From NCBI GenBank assembly GCA_964396535.1, contig CAYNFT010000053.1, positions 1-14,334 on the forward strand: a stretch of DNA of 14,334 bases. The letters are read 5' to 3'. Origin of the DNA: CAYNFT01 sp964396535. Its GTDB lineage: Bacteria > Chloroflexota > Dehalococcoidia > Dehalococcoidales > UBA2162. Shown in pieces: positions 1 to 7,445 of this stretch (its first letter is position 1; every line of letters begins with the position of its first letter). A program made the translations under genes and the position numbers. Under the pieces are notes generated by a model. That model searched no databases. It saw only the letters and a list, made by a program, of their open reading frames with translations, and had not been told where the DNA came from.

Positions 1-213
1 GCCGGGGCACCACTGCCAACCTTAATCATTGATGAAGGTTTTGGCACTCAGGATAATACCGGCCTGGAAAAGCTAAAAGAGGCGATAAATTCTATTCAGG
101 ACGACTTTGAAAAGATAATTGTCATTACCCATATTGAAGAATTTAGAGACGCCTTCCCCACCTGCATTGAAGTAATCAAGACCGACGAAGGCTCAACCAT
201 TGAAGTGAGCTAA
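1..213 (+). CDS. sbcC: SbcC/Rad50-like ATPase, C-terminal end (partial)
   Basis: The first reading frame is open from base 1 to a TAA at 211-213 and gives the last 70 residues of a protein whose start lies outside the window. It carries the C-terminal ABC half of an SMC/Rad50/SbcC-type ATPase: a hydrophobic strand into Walker B (LIIDEGFGTQD, residues 8-18), a D-loop region just after it, and an H-loop IVITH near residues 40-44. The end, with strand-forming residues and a gSxxEV-like tail, fits SbcC/Rad50. These proteins partner SbcD/Mre11 in processing DNA ends and hairpins, a role relevant to the many palindromes nearby. The partner gene is not in the window. A RecN- or other SMC-like ATPase cannot be excluded from 70 residues. 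The gene ends directly at a palindromic repeat whose first hairpins may terminate its transcript. Confidence 0.8.
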   Translation, partial: AGAPLPTLIIDEGFGTQDNTGLEKLKEAINSIQDDFEKIIVITHIEEFRDAFPTCIEVIKTDEGSTIEVS

Positions 214-217
214 TCTT

Positions 218-350
218 TTAACCCTATCCCCTGTATCCCCTTCCCCTTAATAAGGGGAAGGGGAATGATTTCTTTTGAAGAGAGGCTTCGCCCCTCTTTC
301 TTTTCTTCCCCTCTCCTTCAAAGTAGGGAGGGGCGAAACTTTATGTAAAC
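218..350. repeat. Left half of palindromic element (copy A)
   Basis: The segment starts with the terminal inverted repeat (218-263), whose core is a 13-bp perfect palindrome around base 250. It continues with a short hairpin (AGAGG/CCTCT, 280-297) and an imperfect C/G-rich hairpin (about 307-335). The order of modules matches the left end of copy C at 7446. The 280-300 hairpin followed by a T-rich run could also terminate the sbcC transcript on the plus strand. Confidence 0.75.
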
Positions 351-389
351 GATTATTAATACAAAATGAGTGTATCTTGTTCTCTCATA

Positions 390-1127
390 TTATACAATAA
401 AAAGACGATATTCAGGTTCAGGTAAGTTATCTTTTAGTGGTGGCAATATTCGTGAATCAAGCGGTGTGATAAAGTCGAGATACATAAGTTTCAAATGGAA
501 TACCTCAGCATCATCTTCAATAACTACTGTTTCCAACTTTAAGTTATTCACCCATTCCAGAGCAGTTATTCCTTGGGTTATGTAATAAGAGGCTGCTGGA
601 TGGTCTTCTTGTTGTAGATAACACCAGTCCTGTCGTTTTTCTCCTAAAAGTGCGAAAGTTCGTGCTTTATCGAATTTTTTATCAAACACTGCTTTAGTAT
701 TGTCCGTAGCTACAACCTCAAGTCCCATTTTTAAAAGAAAACGACAGACTATCTGAGGTTTCAAAGGATGAGCCAATAGACGTATTACAGACTTTCGTCC
801 CTCCTCAACAGCATTCCTAAAAATCTCGGGTGGCTCATAAACAAAAATTCCAGGGTGTAAAGATGCCTTAATAGTTCCTTCCCATGAAGCAAACCAAGGA
901 GGCTTACCCTTTTTTGTAGGGATACCTGAGAAGACTCGAAAGTAAGAAAAAGGATAATCCGCTAATGCTTGTTGCTCAATTGATGAGCCAAAGAAATTCT
1001 GGCATTTGTCACAAAGTAAGCCTTCTGGTAAAACAGCCCAGTCACCTCCTCCCAATGACTCTGGTAGAATGTGCTCACGAGTAGTGAATTTACCCGTTGT
1101 TGACTTACAGAAAATGCACTTAGACAT
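390..1127 (-). CDS. HNH endonuclease family protein (HNH_5-like)
   Basis: This 245-residue protein begins with a treble-clef zinc-binding HNH module: CxxC at 4-7 (CIFC), the motif TREHILPESLGG at 16-27 with the catalytic-type His19, and a second CxxC at 39-42 (CDKC) followed by QN. The pattern EHILPESLGG between two CxxC pairs is characteristic of the HNH_5 type found in nucleases associated with defence or mobile DNA. The remaining ~200 residues are not recognised and contain no obvious membrane segment. The start codon overlaps the stop of a 38-codon upstream ORF, which suggests translational coupling. No strong Shine-Dalgarno precedes it. The gene is the main cargo between two near-identical inverted repeats and runs opposite to sbcC. 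Nuclease activity is inferred from the motif; target and biological role (homing, defence, dormant domestication) cannot be told from the sequence. Confidence 0.8.
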   Translation of the reverse strand: MSKCIFCKSTTGKFTTREHILPESLGGGDWAVLPEGLLCDKCQNFFGSSIEQQALADYPFSYFRVFSGIPTKKGKPPWFASWEGTIKASLHPGIFVYEPPEIFRNAVEEGRKSVIRLLAHPLKPQIVCRFLLKMGLEVVATDNTKAVFDKKFDKARTFALLGEKRQDWCYLQQEDHPAASYYITQGITALEWVNNLKLETVVIEDDAEVFHLKLMYLDFITPLDSRILPPLKDNLPEPEYRLFIV

Positions 1128-1236
1128 TAGCTAATTCTCTTTCATAGTCAGTCAGGTTATATAAACCGCCGTCACATTTACAATTATCTGCCCCTCTAGT
1201 TTCGTAATCCCCAATGACTAGTATTTTATTTCTCAT
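1120..1236 (-). CDS. Possible 38-aa small protein overlapping the HNH gene start
   Basis: An ATG at 1234-1236 opens a 38-residue frame beginning MRNKILVIGDYETRG and ending at a TAA (1120-1122) that overlaps the ATG of the HNH gene (1125-1127) in a +1 register. It contains a CKC motif in its middle and an acidic Y/E-rich tail. No family is recognised. The overlap with the HNH start and the promoter-like hexamers just upstream make it plausible as a leader gene that couples translation of the nuclease. There is no clear ribosome binding site, so it could be chance, or translation might begin from a near-leaderless transcript. It is too short for most gene callers. Confidence 0.35.
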   Translation of the reverse strand: MRNKILVIGDYETRGADNCKCDGGLYNLTDYERELANV

Positions 1237-1259
1237 AAGCGATAACTCTATTTATATGT

Positions 1260-1288
1260 ATGATGTGATATTGTTAAAAGATTGTCAA
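1260..1288 (-). promoter_or_regulatory. Candidate promoter for the small ORF and HNH gene
   Basis: On the minus strand a perfect -35 hexamer TTGACA (1283-1288) is followed after 17 bases by CATCAT (1260-1265, four of six matches to TATAAT). Transcription would start about 17-20 bases before the ATG at 1236. The spacing and the perfect -35 support it; the -10 is mediocre. Confidence 0.4.
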
Positions 1289-1302
1289 CTGAAGGGCGTC
1301 TA

Positions 1303-1327
1303 AGAGGGGCTAACGCCCCTCTTTTTA
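1303..1327 (+). terminator. Terminator-like hairpin inside copy B
   Basis: A perfect 8-bp stem AGAGGGGC/GCCCCTCT (1303-1310, 1315-1322) with a TAAC loop is followed by TTTTAT on the plus strand, the form of an intrinsic terminator. No plus-strand gene ends immediately before it, so it may act as an insulator or may simply be part of the repeat. Confidence 0.5.
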
Positions 1328-1374
1328 TATCTCCCCCTCTCCTTTGAAGGGCAGAGATACTAAAGGTAAGTTAA

Positions 1375-1393
1375 AGAGAGGCGAAGCCTCTCT
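1375..1393 (-). terminator. Hairpin downstream of the uvrA-MFS-MFS-HD operon
   Basis: A perfect 8-bp stem AGAGAGGC/GCCTCTCT with a 3-base loop lies about 65 bases past the HD gene stop on the minus strand and is followed by TTTAACTT. Together with the preceding 13-bp terminal palindrome at 1407-1433 it could end the operon transcript. The T-run is short. Confidence 0.4.
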
Positions 1394-1458
1394 TATATAA
1401 ATAATTCCCCTTCCCCTTATCAAGGGGAAGGGGATACAGGGGATAGGGTTAATAAGAT

Positions 1459-2010
1459 TTAGAGACCCAAATCACCGGCGATTCCCTGCATTGCTTTTAA
1501 GCCCAGCGCAAGGAATTCATCAAGCTCAATGCCCAGTTCGCTACAGGTGGCAATATTCTCCCTGCTGGCACCAGCAGCAAAGCTCTTTTCCTTGAACCTT
1601 TTCCTGACTGATTTAGCCTCAACACTGGCTAATTTTTTATCAGGTCGAACCAGGGCAGCAGCAGTAATTAGACCGGTCAGCGGGTCTGCGCAAAATAGAG
1701 CCTTATCAAGCTTCGTCTCCCGGGGAACACCGACCGCTTCATTGTGGGCAAGGATAGCGTGAGCCATAGCCTCGCTGGCGCCCATTTCCTTTACCAGGTC
1801 AGCCCCCAGCTTGCCGTGACTGCTCATATCACCTTCGGTTAGTTCCATATCAATATCATGCAGAAGACCGGTGAGTCCCCATTCCTCTATATCTTCACCT
1901 AGTCGCTCAGCAAAAGCCTGCATAATTGATTCAGTAGCCAGCATATGCTTTACCGAATTTTCATTCTCGACGTTATCCCTAACAGAGTCGAGCGCCTCTT
2001 CTCGTGTCAT
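1459..2010 (-). CDS. HD-domain (HDIG-type) predicted phosphohydrolase
   Basis: A 183-residue soluble protein with the metal-binding signature of the HD superfamily: His22, the doublet His51-Asp52 (GLLHDID), His65, His84/His89 in AHAILAHN, and Asp109 in FCADPLTG. This spacing is that of small HDIG proteins predicted to hydrolyse phosphoesters or nucleotides; the substrate is unknown. A strong ribosome binding site (AAAGGAGGTG, 2015-2024) precedes the ATG. The start overlaps the TGA of the upstream transporter gene by four bases (ATGA), so it is the last gene of the uvrA operon. The C-terminal ~60 residues are Ala/Glu/Lys-rich and helical. The gene ends nine bases from a palindromic repeat. Confidence 0.8.
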   Translation of the reverse strand: MTREEALDSVRDNVENENSVKHMLATESIMQAFAERLGEDIEEWGLTGLLHDIDMELTEGDMSSHGKLGADLVKEMGASEAMAHAILAHNEAVGVPRETKLDKALFCADPLTGLITAAALVRPDKKLASVEAKSVRKRFKEKSFAAGASRENIATCSELGIELDEFLALGLKAMQGIAGDLGL

Positions 2011-3257
2011 TTTTCACCTCCTTTAGCAATCGGTCTTAAGAGTAAGGTTAATATTACACCTGCTAAACTGAATGCGCAGCAAACTAGGAAAGCAGGATTA
2101 TAACCGCCAGTAATATCGTATATACCTCCCGCCATAACCGGCCCAACAGCACCGCCGATGGTGACAATAAAGACAATAACCCCAAAAATCACCCCGTGAG
2201 AGCTTACCCCAAACAGGTCAGCCACAAATGGTGATTGCGCAGCTACTAATCCACCATACGCAAAGCCAAAAACAGCAGCAAACATAAATAACATCCATGG
2301 CTCTTTGGCTACTAATAGCCAGGCAAAAGCAATTGTCATCAGGGCGAAGCAGATAATGATAATTGACCTGTTACCAATTTTATCAGAAGTGCTGCCCATT
2401 GTAACCCTGCCAATGACACTTAGCCCGCCAATAGCAATAAAGATATTAGCTGCCGTTGACTCTGAAATCTCCAACCCAATAGCATGCAGCACAATATGCA
2501 CCATAATGGCTTGCAGAAATATACCAAAACCAAAGTAGGCTGCAGAGAGTAGCCAGAATTGCTTGGTGCGTATCGCCTCCTGAAGGGAAAGCCCTCTAAC
2601 TTCCAGATTTGAACTCTCTTCCTGTACACCATTCTGGTTGGGTGGTAACTGTTGACTCTGGACTGGAGCACGCCTTAGAAACTGTGCGGATGACATGATA
2701 AGTACCAGAGCTATAATACCTATTACAACGTATGAGGTCTGCCAGCCGTGGTTGGAGATGAGCCAGTTAGCCATTGGCGGCATAATCATTGTGCCAGCAC
2801 CTATACCGGCAACAGCAACGCCTATCATCAGTCCTCGCTTCTTGTTGTTATCAAACCATCTGGTTACTGTGGACGTTAATGGAACGTAACCACCGCTCAT
2901 CCCCACAGCTATTATCACGCCATAAAACAGATATAGATGCCAGATAGCACTGGTCTGTGACATCAGTAAGTAGCCCAGTCCCGTGAAGAAGCCGCAGCCT
3001 GACATAACTATCCTGGCACCGAACCTATCGTTTAATTTCCCGGTTACAATGTAAAGAAAACCGTGTAATACCATGTAGAGGGAGAACGCTCCAGAGGTCA
3101 CTGCCCTGGTCCATTCAAACTCGCCTGCTAATGGCTTGAAAAAAACACTGAAGGTGTATAGCGTTCCCCCTATTACTGCGTTGATAAGGAAAGCAAGTGC
3201 GACTACGACATAGCCGTAGAAAAATCGCGGCTTTTTAATTTCAACTTGCTGAGTCAA
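2007..3257 (-). CDS. MFS transporter, OFA/monocarboxylate-like (paralogue 1)
   Basis: A 416-residue membrane protein with the 12-helix pattern of the major facilitator superfamily. The N-terminus reads PRFFYGYVVVA, typical of oxalate/formate-antiporter-like (OFA) permeases. A motif A-like loop GKLNDRFGAR lies at 73-82, and a hydrophilic central loop at about 195-228 separates two six-helix halves. The start is a TTG (3255-3257) preceded by GGGAGG a few bases upstream. It overlaps the end of the neighbouring paralogue by 17 bases, which implies coupled translation. The likely role is transport of a small organic anion across the cytoplasmic membrane; the substrate is not evident. The similarity to the next gene points to tandem duplication followed by divergence, or to two related permeases acting together. 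Confidence 0.85.
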   Translation of the reverse strand: MTQQVEIKKPRFFYGYVVVALAFLINAVIGGTLYTFSVFFKPLAGEFEWTRAVTSGAFSLYMVLHGFLYIVTGKLNDRFGARIVMSGCGFFTGLGYLLMSQTSAIWHLYLFYGVIIAVGMSGGYVPLTSTVTRWFDNNKKRGLMIGVAVAGIGAGTMIMPPMANWLISNHGWQTSYVVIGIIALVLIMSSAQFLRRAPVQSQQLPPNQNGVQEESSNLEVRGLSLQEAIRTKQFWLLSAAYFGFGIFLQAIMVHIVLHAIGLEISESTAANIFIAIGGLSVIGRVTMGSTSDKIGNRSIIIICFALMTIAFAWLLVAKEPWMLFMFAAVFGFAYGGLVAAQSPFVADLFGVSSHGVIFGVIVFIVTIGGAVGPVMAGGIYDITGGYNPAFLVCCAFSLAGVILTLLLRPIAKGGEK

Positions 3258-4521
3258 CTGTCCTCCCTTTACTAATCGGTCTTATCAGCGCGGTTAATGT
3301 TAAACCGACAACTGCCAGTACAAGCAATAACAAGAAAGCCGTCTGGTAGCTTCCTGTAATATCAAATATGTGTCCTGATAAAACCATGCCAATACTCCCG
3401 CCCAAGGTGCCACTAAAGACAACAATACCCAGGAGTACACCCTGTGAACGGGTGCCAAATAATCCAGCTATCAGTGGTGAGATAAGGGCAAAAAACCCGC
3501 CGTGGCTAAAGCCGTATATAGCAGCAAACAAATACAGCATCCACAACTGCCTGGTGACTTGTAGCCAGGATAAGGCAGTGACTGATATAAGAAAGCAGAC
3601 AACCATTGCCCGCTTGTGTCCGATTCTGTCGCCGGCAAAACCCATCACCAGCCTGCCAAGCATGCTGATTCCACCAATAGTCGATATAATACTGGCAGCA
3701 ATCGTTTCTGTAACATCAAGCCCTATCGCATAAGGGGCGATGTGAACCAGGATAGTCATGCCGCAGCATACAGCTGTAAAATAGAAACCACAGACCATCC
3801 ACAATTGCCGGGTTCGAATTGCCTCTCGAAAGGATAATCCCTCCTCGGCTAAAGAGAGTCTATCCGTCACCTGTTGTTTTTCACCGTCCGGTAATAATCC
3901 CATTTCACGCGGGTTTTTCCGTAATAGCTGAGCAAGTGGAATTACGGTTACCAGGGTTAATATGCCCAGAACAAGGTAGGATTTGCTCCAGCCGAGAGCA
4001 CCGATAAGCACACTTGCTATCAGAGGTATAACCATCATACCCATACCTGTACCAACCTTCATAATGCCACTCATAGCTCCGCGCTTTTTGATAAACCACC
4101 TGACTACACTGGATAACGGTACTATGTCAGAAGCACTCAAGCCAATGCCTATCAAAGTGAAACACAAGTATATCTGCCAGATAGCACCAGCCTGTGACAT
4201 TAATAAGTAGCCCACACCGAATAATGAGGCAGAGGCAGTTAGAACCACCTTAGGGCCAAACTTATCGACAAGTACACCCACCAGTATTGCCGACAGGCCC
4301 ATTATGAAGAAAGCAAGCGAATTGGCTCCAGAAAGCACGGCTCTTGTGCTACTAAATTCTACCTCTAAAGGGGTGAAAAAGATGCCGAAGGTATTATACG
4401 TCCCGTGCATAATCACCATAATGAAGAAACAGGCAGCAACAATAATATAGCCATAAAAAATTCTTGGCTTCGTAGCGCTCGTTAACGGCAGTGTTTCCTC
4501 TTCAGTCAAGAAAAACCTCAC
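3241..4521 (-). CDS. MFS transporter, OFA/monocarboxylate-like (paralogue 2)
   Basis: A 426-residue permease with the same architecture as its neighbour: N-terminal RIFYGYIIVAA, motif A-like GVLVDKFGPK at about 82-91, a central loop near 205-225, and twelve predicted helices. The frame opens with GTG (4519-4521) overlapping the TGA of uvrA (GTGA). A TTG at 4507-4509 is an alternative start: it is preceded at good distance by GAGGT, whereas the GTG has no clear ribosome binding site. The protein would then lose four residues. It is the second gene of the uvrA operon. Matching segments such as SLxEAIRTxQLW and the FDITG motif near the end show that the two permeases are paralogues. The substrate is unknown; OFA members move oxalate, formate or other carboxylates. 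Confidence 0.85.
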   Translation of the reverse strand: MRFFLTEEETLPLTSATKPRIFYGYIIVAACFFIMVIMHGTYNTFGIFFTPLEVEFSSTRAVLSGANSLAFFIMGLSAILVGVLVDKFGPKVVLTASASLFGVGYLLMSQAGAIWQIYLCFTLIGIGLSASDIVPLSSVVRWFIKKRGAMSGIMKVGTGMGMMVIPLIASVLIGALGWSKSYLVLGILTLVTVIPLAQLLRKNPREMGLLPDGEKQQVTDRLSLAEEGLSFREAIRTRQLWMVCGFYFTAVCCGMTILVHIAPYAIGLDVTETIAASIISTIGGISMLGRLVMGFAGDRIGHKRAMVVCFLISVTALSWLQVTRQLWMLYLFAAIYGFSHGGFFALISPLIAGLFGTRSQGVLLGIVVFSGTLGGSIGMVLSGHIFDITGSYQTAFLLLLVLAVVGLTLTALIRPISKGRTVDSAS

Positions 4522-7361
4522 GGACGGGTAACAGCATATTCGATATTCCTGTTCAGTATCTTGTTTAGATACCGGCCGGTAGCTGAAGACCTTTCCTGAG
4601 CTACTTCCTCAGGAGTTCCCGTGGTTACAATATAGCCCCCCTCTTCACCCGCACCCGGACCAAGGTCAACGATGTAGTCGGCATTCTTAATCACATCCAG
4701 GTGGTGCTCAATGACGATTACCGTGTTGCCAACGTCAACCAGACGTTGCAGTACCCCGAGTAGTGCCGCTACATCCGGAAAGGAGAGGCCAGTGGTCGGT
4801 TCATCAAGAATATATAGCGTCCTGCCGGTAGACCGCTTTGATAACTCGGTGGACAGCTTCACCCTCTGAGCTTCACCGCCGGAAAGGGTTGGTGCTGGCT
4901 GACCAAGCTTAATATAGCCCAGCCCCACATCTCTTAAGGTCTCAAGCTTGGTTCTTACCTTGGGGAAATGTTCAAAGAAGGAGAGGGCTTGCTCCACAGT
5001 CATATCTAATACCTCGGCTATATTCTTGCCCCTGAATTTAATCTCCAGAGCTTCACGGTTGTAACGCATACCCTGGCACACCTCACAGGGCACGGTCACA
5101 TCGGGCAAAAACTGCATCTCAATCTGGATGTATCCCTCACCACCGCAGGCTTCACAACGTCCACCCCTGACATTAAAGGAGAACCGACCTGGAGGATACC
5201 CCCTCATCCGGGCTTCAGGAACAGTAGCAAAAAGCTCGCGGATAGGAGTAAAGGTTCCCGTATAGGTAGCTGGGTTACTGCGAGGAGTACGCCCGATGGG
5301 AGACTGGTCGATATTTACCACCTTATCTACATGCTCGATACCGATGATATCATCACAATCACCCGGCCTCTCCCGCGACCGATAAAGTATTTGAGCCAGC
5401 TTTTTGTACATGATTTCACTGATAAGGCTGCTCTTACCGCTACCCGATACTCCGGTTATACAGACAAACTTACCCAGAGGAATGTGGACATCTATATTCT
5501 TGAGGTTGTTTTGTCTGGCTCCCTTTATCACTACCTCTTCGCCTGAGCCGGAGCGGCGTTTCTGCGGTAGCGGAATCTGCTTCACCTGGCTGAGATACTG
5601 ACCGGTAATCGAGTCCTTGGTTTCCATAATGTCGTTAATCGTTCCCGTAGCTACAATCTCACCCCCATGCTCTCCAGCTCCAGGCCCTATATCGATAATA
5701 TGGTCGGCAGCCCGCATCATGGCTTCATCATGCTCCACGATTAATATGGTATTGCCCAAATCCCTTAGTCTCTTTAACGTCTCAATTAAACGGGAGCCAT
5801 CGGCCGGGTGCAAACCCACCGTTGGCTCATCACAAATATAAAGTACACCCATAAGTCCACTGCCAATCTGAGTAGCTAGGCGAATTCGCTGCGCTTCACC
5901 ACCACTCAAAGTAGCCGAGGGACGGTCAAGGGTAAGATAGTTCAGACCTACATCCTTGAGAAAGCCCAGGCGGGCTTTAATCTCCTTGAGCACCTGGTGA
6001 GCTATCATCATCTCCCGTTCAGTTAACACGCTATCACTAATGGTATCCACCCACTCCAGCGCCTGCGTTACCGACATGGCACTAACATCCACAATATTCC
6101 TGCCACCGACGGTTACGGCTAAGGACTCTGGCTTCAACCGCTTACCCTGACACTCTGGGCACGTTTTCAATACCATATAGCGCTCGATGTTAGCCCGTGA
6201 GTTCTCTGATTCGGTTTCTCTATATTGCCGCTCCATAGTTGTTATGATGCCTTCAAAGCCTTCGTAGTACCGCCTTACCCTGCCGAAGCGCCGGTAAACT
6301 CTCGCCTCACCACCCTCTCCATACAGCAACAGGTTAATCTGTTCCTGGCTTAGCTCCTTAAGCGGTGTATCCAGCGAAAATCCATAAGCTCTGGCTAACG
6401 ATTCCACCCGATACAGATACCAGGTATGGAACTGCCAGGGATGGATTGCCCCTTGCCTGATGGACAGGTCTTTGTTCAACACCAAATCCGGCTCTATCTC
6501 CTGTTTGAATCCCAGTCCGGTGCAGGCAGGACAGGCACCGTGAGGACTATTAAAGCTAAATGTTCTGGGAGCAATCTCACCAAGGCTAATCCCGCAGTAA
6601 ACGCAGGCAAAATGCTCCGAGAACATCAGTTCCTCGCCATCAATAATAGATACCAGTACCACCCCCGCCCCGAGTTTGAGAGAAGTTTCTACCGAATCAG
6701 CAATGCGACTCTGGCCGTCGCTCTGCCCGACTATCAGCCTGTCCACTACCACCTCAATCGAGTGCTTTTTATTTTTATCAAGTTGAAATTCTTCAGACAG
6801 GTCATGGATACTCCCATCAACTCTCACCCTGGCATAGCCTGCCCTGCGTAAATCCTCAAATACTGCCTGATACTCACCCTTACGGTCTCTGATAAGTGGT
6901 GCCATAATCATAATTCGGCTGCCTTCAGTAATACCCTGGATAGCGTCAACAATCTGCTGCACTGTCTGGCTGGCTATCTCTCGACCGCACTGGTGGCAGT
7001 GGGGATGACCAACCCTGGCGAAAAGCAGACGCAGGTAATCGTAGGTCTCGGTTATAGTGCCCATTGTGGAGCGTGGATTCCGGCTCGGACCCTTCTGGTC
7101 AATGGAAACGGCGGGGCTAAGTCCCTCAATATAGTCAACCTCGGGCTTTTCCATCCTGCCCAGAAACTGGCGGGCATAAGCAGATAGAGATTCCACATAG
7201 CGGCGCTGCCCCTCGGCATAGATGGTATCAAAGGCTAATGAACTCTTACCCGAACCAGAGACGCCGGTAATAACCACCAGCTTATCGCGAGGGATAACCA
7301 CGTCAATATTTTTCAGGTTATGCTCACGGGCACCCTTAACAATTATGGAATCTAAAGGCAT
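4518..7361 (-). CDS. uvrA: UvrA, excinuclease ABC subunit A
   Basis: UvrA is the damage-recognition ATPase of nucleotide excision repair and hands lesions to UvrB. This 947-residue protein has two ABC cassettes. The first has Walker A GVSGSGKS at 33-40, a CxxC pair at 253-256 and another at 277-280 forming a zinc finger, signature LSGGEAQRIRL, and Walker B ICDEPTVGLHP. The second has GVSGSGKS, the zinc finger CEACGGEG...CEVC, signature LSGGEAQRVKL, and ILDEPTTGLSFPD. I place the start at ATG 7359-7361 (MPLDSIIVKGAREHNL), which matches the family N-terminus. The frame extends to ATGs at 7388 and 7412, but these fall in the predicted -10 and -35 hexamers. In TTGLSFPD a Ser stands where I would expect His (TTGLHF). 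It heads an operon with two permeases and an HD hydrolase, an unusual set of neighbours. Confidence 0.97.
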   Translation of the reverse strand: MPLDSIIVKGAREHNLKNIDVVIPRDKLVVITGVSGSGKSSLAFDTIYAEGQRRYVESLSAYARQFLGRMEKPEVDYIEGLSPAVSIDQKGPSRNPRSTMGTITETYDYLRLLFARVGHPHCHQCGREIASQTVQQIVDAIQGITEGSRIMIMAPLIRDRKGEYQAVFEDLRRAGYARVRVDGSIHDLSEEFQLDKNKKHSIEVVVDRLIVGQSDGQSRIADSVETSLKLGAGVVLVSIIDGEELMFSEHFACVYCGISLGEIAPRTFSFNSPHGACPACTGLGFKQEIEPDLVLNKDLSIRQGAIHPWQFHTWYLYRVESLARAYGFSLDTPLKELSQEQINLLLYGEGGEARVYRRFGRVRRYYEGFEGIITTMERQYRETESENSRANIERYMVLKTCPECQGKRLKPESLAVTVGGRNIVDVSAMSVTQALEWVDTISDSVLTEREMMIAHQVLKEIKARLGFLKDVGLNYLTLDRPSATLSGGEAQRIRLATQIGSGLMGVLYICDEPTVGLHPADGSRLIETLKRLRDLGNTILIVEHDEAMMRAADHIIDIGPGAGEHGGEIVATGTINDIMETKDSITGQYLSQVKQIPLPQKRRSGSGEEVVIKGARQNNLKNIDVHIPLGKFVCITGVSGSGKSSLISEIMYKKLAQILYRSRERPGDCDDIIGIEHVDKVVNIDQSPIGRTPRSNPATYTGTFTPIRELFATVPEARMRGYPPGRFSFNVRGGRCEACGGEGYIQIEMQFLPDVTVPCEVCQGMRYNREALEIKFRGKNIAEVLDMTVEQALSFFEHFPKVRTKLETLRDVGLGYIKLGQPAPTLSGGEAQRVKLSTELSKRSTGRTLYILDEPTTGLSFPDVAALLGVLQRLVDVGNTVIVIEHHLDVIKNADYIVDLGPGAGEEGGYIVTTGTPEEVAQERSSATGRYLNKILNRNIEYAVTRP

Positions 7362-7386
7362 ACCTACCCCCCCATCCTGCGGTTTC

Positions 7387-7416
7387 ATTGTAGCATTAGA
7401 CCTTAGACACACTCAA
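7387..7416 (-). promoter_or_regulatory. Candidate uvrA operon promoter
   Basis: On the minus strand TTGAGT (7411-7416) and TACAAT (7387-7392) are separated by 18 bases. Transcription would begin near 7380, leaving a short leader with a G-rich stretch (GGGGGGGTAGGT) before ATG 7361. This placement excludes the two upstream in-frame ATGs as starts. I see no convincing LexA operator. Confidence 0.55.
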
Positions 7417-7445
7417 GGGCACGGACAGACTTGAGGTTATTTACT

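Larger units (their letters stand above)
218..1452. mobile_element. Repeat-bounded unit with near-identical terminal inverted repeats carrying an HNH gene
   Basis: Bases 218-263 and 1407-1452 are inverted copies of each other, matching at 45 of 46 positions (the mismatch is the central a/g at base 249). Each begins TTAACCCTATCCCCTGT and contains the internal palindrome CCCCTTCCCCTTA. The similarity continues inward for several bases. Between them lie an HNH-nuclease gene (390-1127, -), a 38-codon ORF overlapping its start, and a candidate promoter. The left inner part (to about 350) and right inner part (from about 1290) match the left and right parts of the cargo-free copy at 7446-7812. The unit therefore reads as the same element with roughly 940 bp inserted in its middle. 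No transposase is present. Calling it mobile is an inference from structure, and a convincing target duplication beyond TTAA/TA at the ends is not visible. Confidence 0.55.
1290..1452. repeat. Right half of palindromic element (copy B)
   Basis: This segment aligns with the right part of copy C (7605-7812): the same GGGCGTCT lead, a GAGGGGC/GCCCCTC hairpin, a second C/T-rich block, a GAGAGG hairpin, and the terminal palindrome ending in GGGATAGGGTT. It closes the inverted pair with copy A. It ends nine bases before the stop codon of the HD-domain gene. Confidence 0.75.

Noticed and set aside
218..350. Hairpin-rich repeats as a CRISPR array
   Set aside because: Hairpins vary in sequence and spacing, there are no uniform repeat-spacer units and no cas genes.
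218..1452. Target-site duplication TTAA or TA at the ends of the HNH unit
   Set aside because: TTAA occurs at both ends but is itself part of the inverted symmetry, and copy C has TA on one side and TC on the other, so it does not prove transposition.
7362..7445. SOS (LexA) box upstream of uvrA
   Set aside because: No convincing inverted half-sites at a LexA-like spacing in either the enterobacterial or Gram-positive form.
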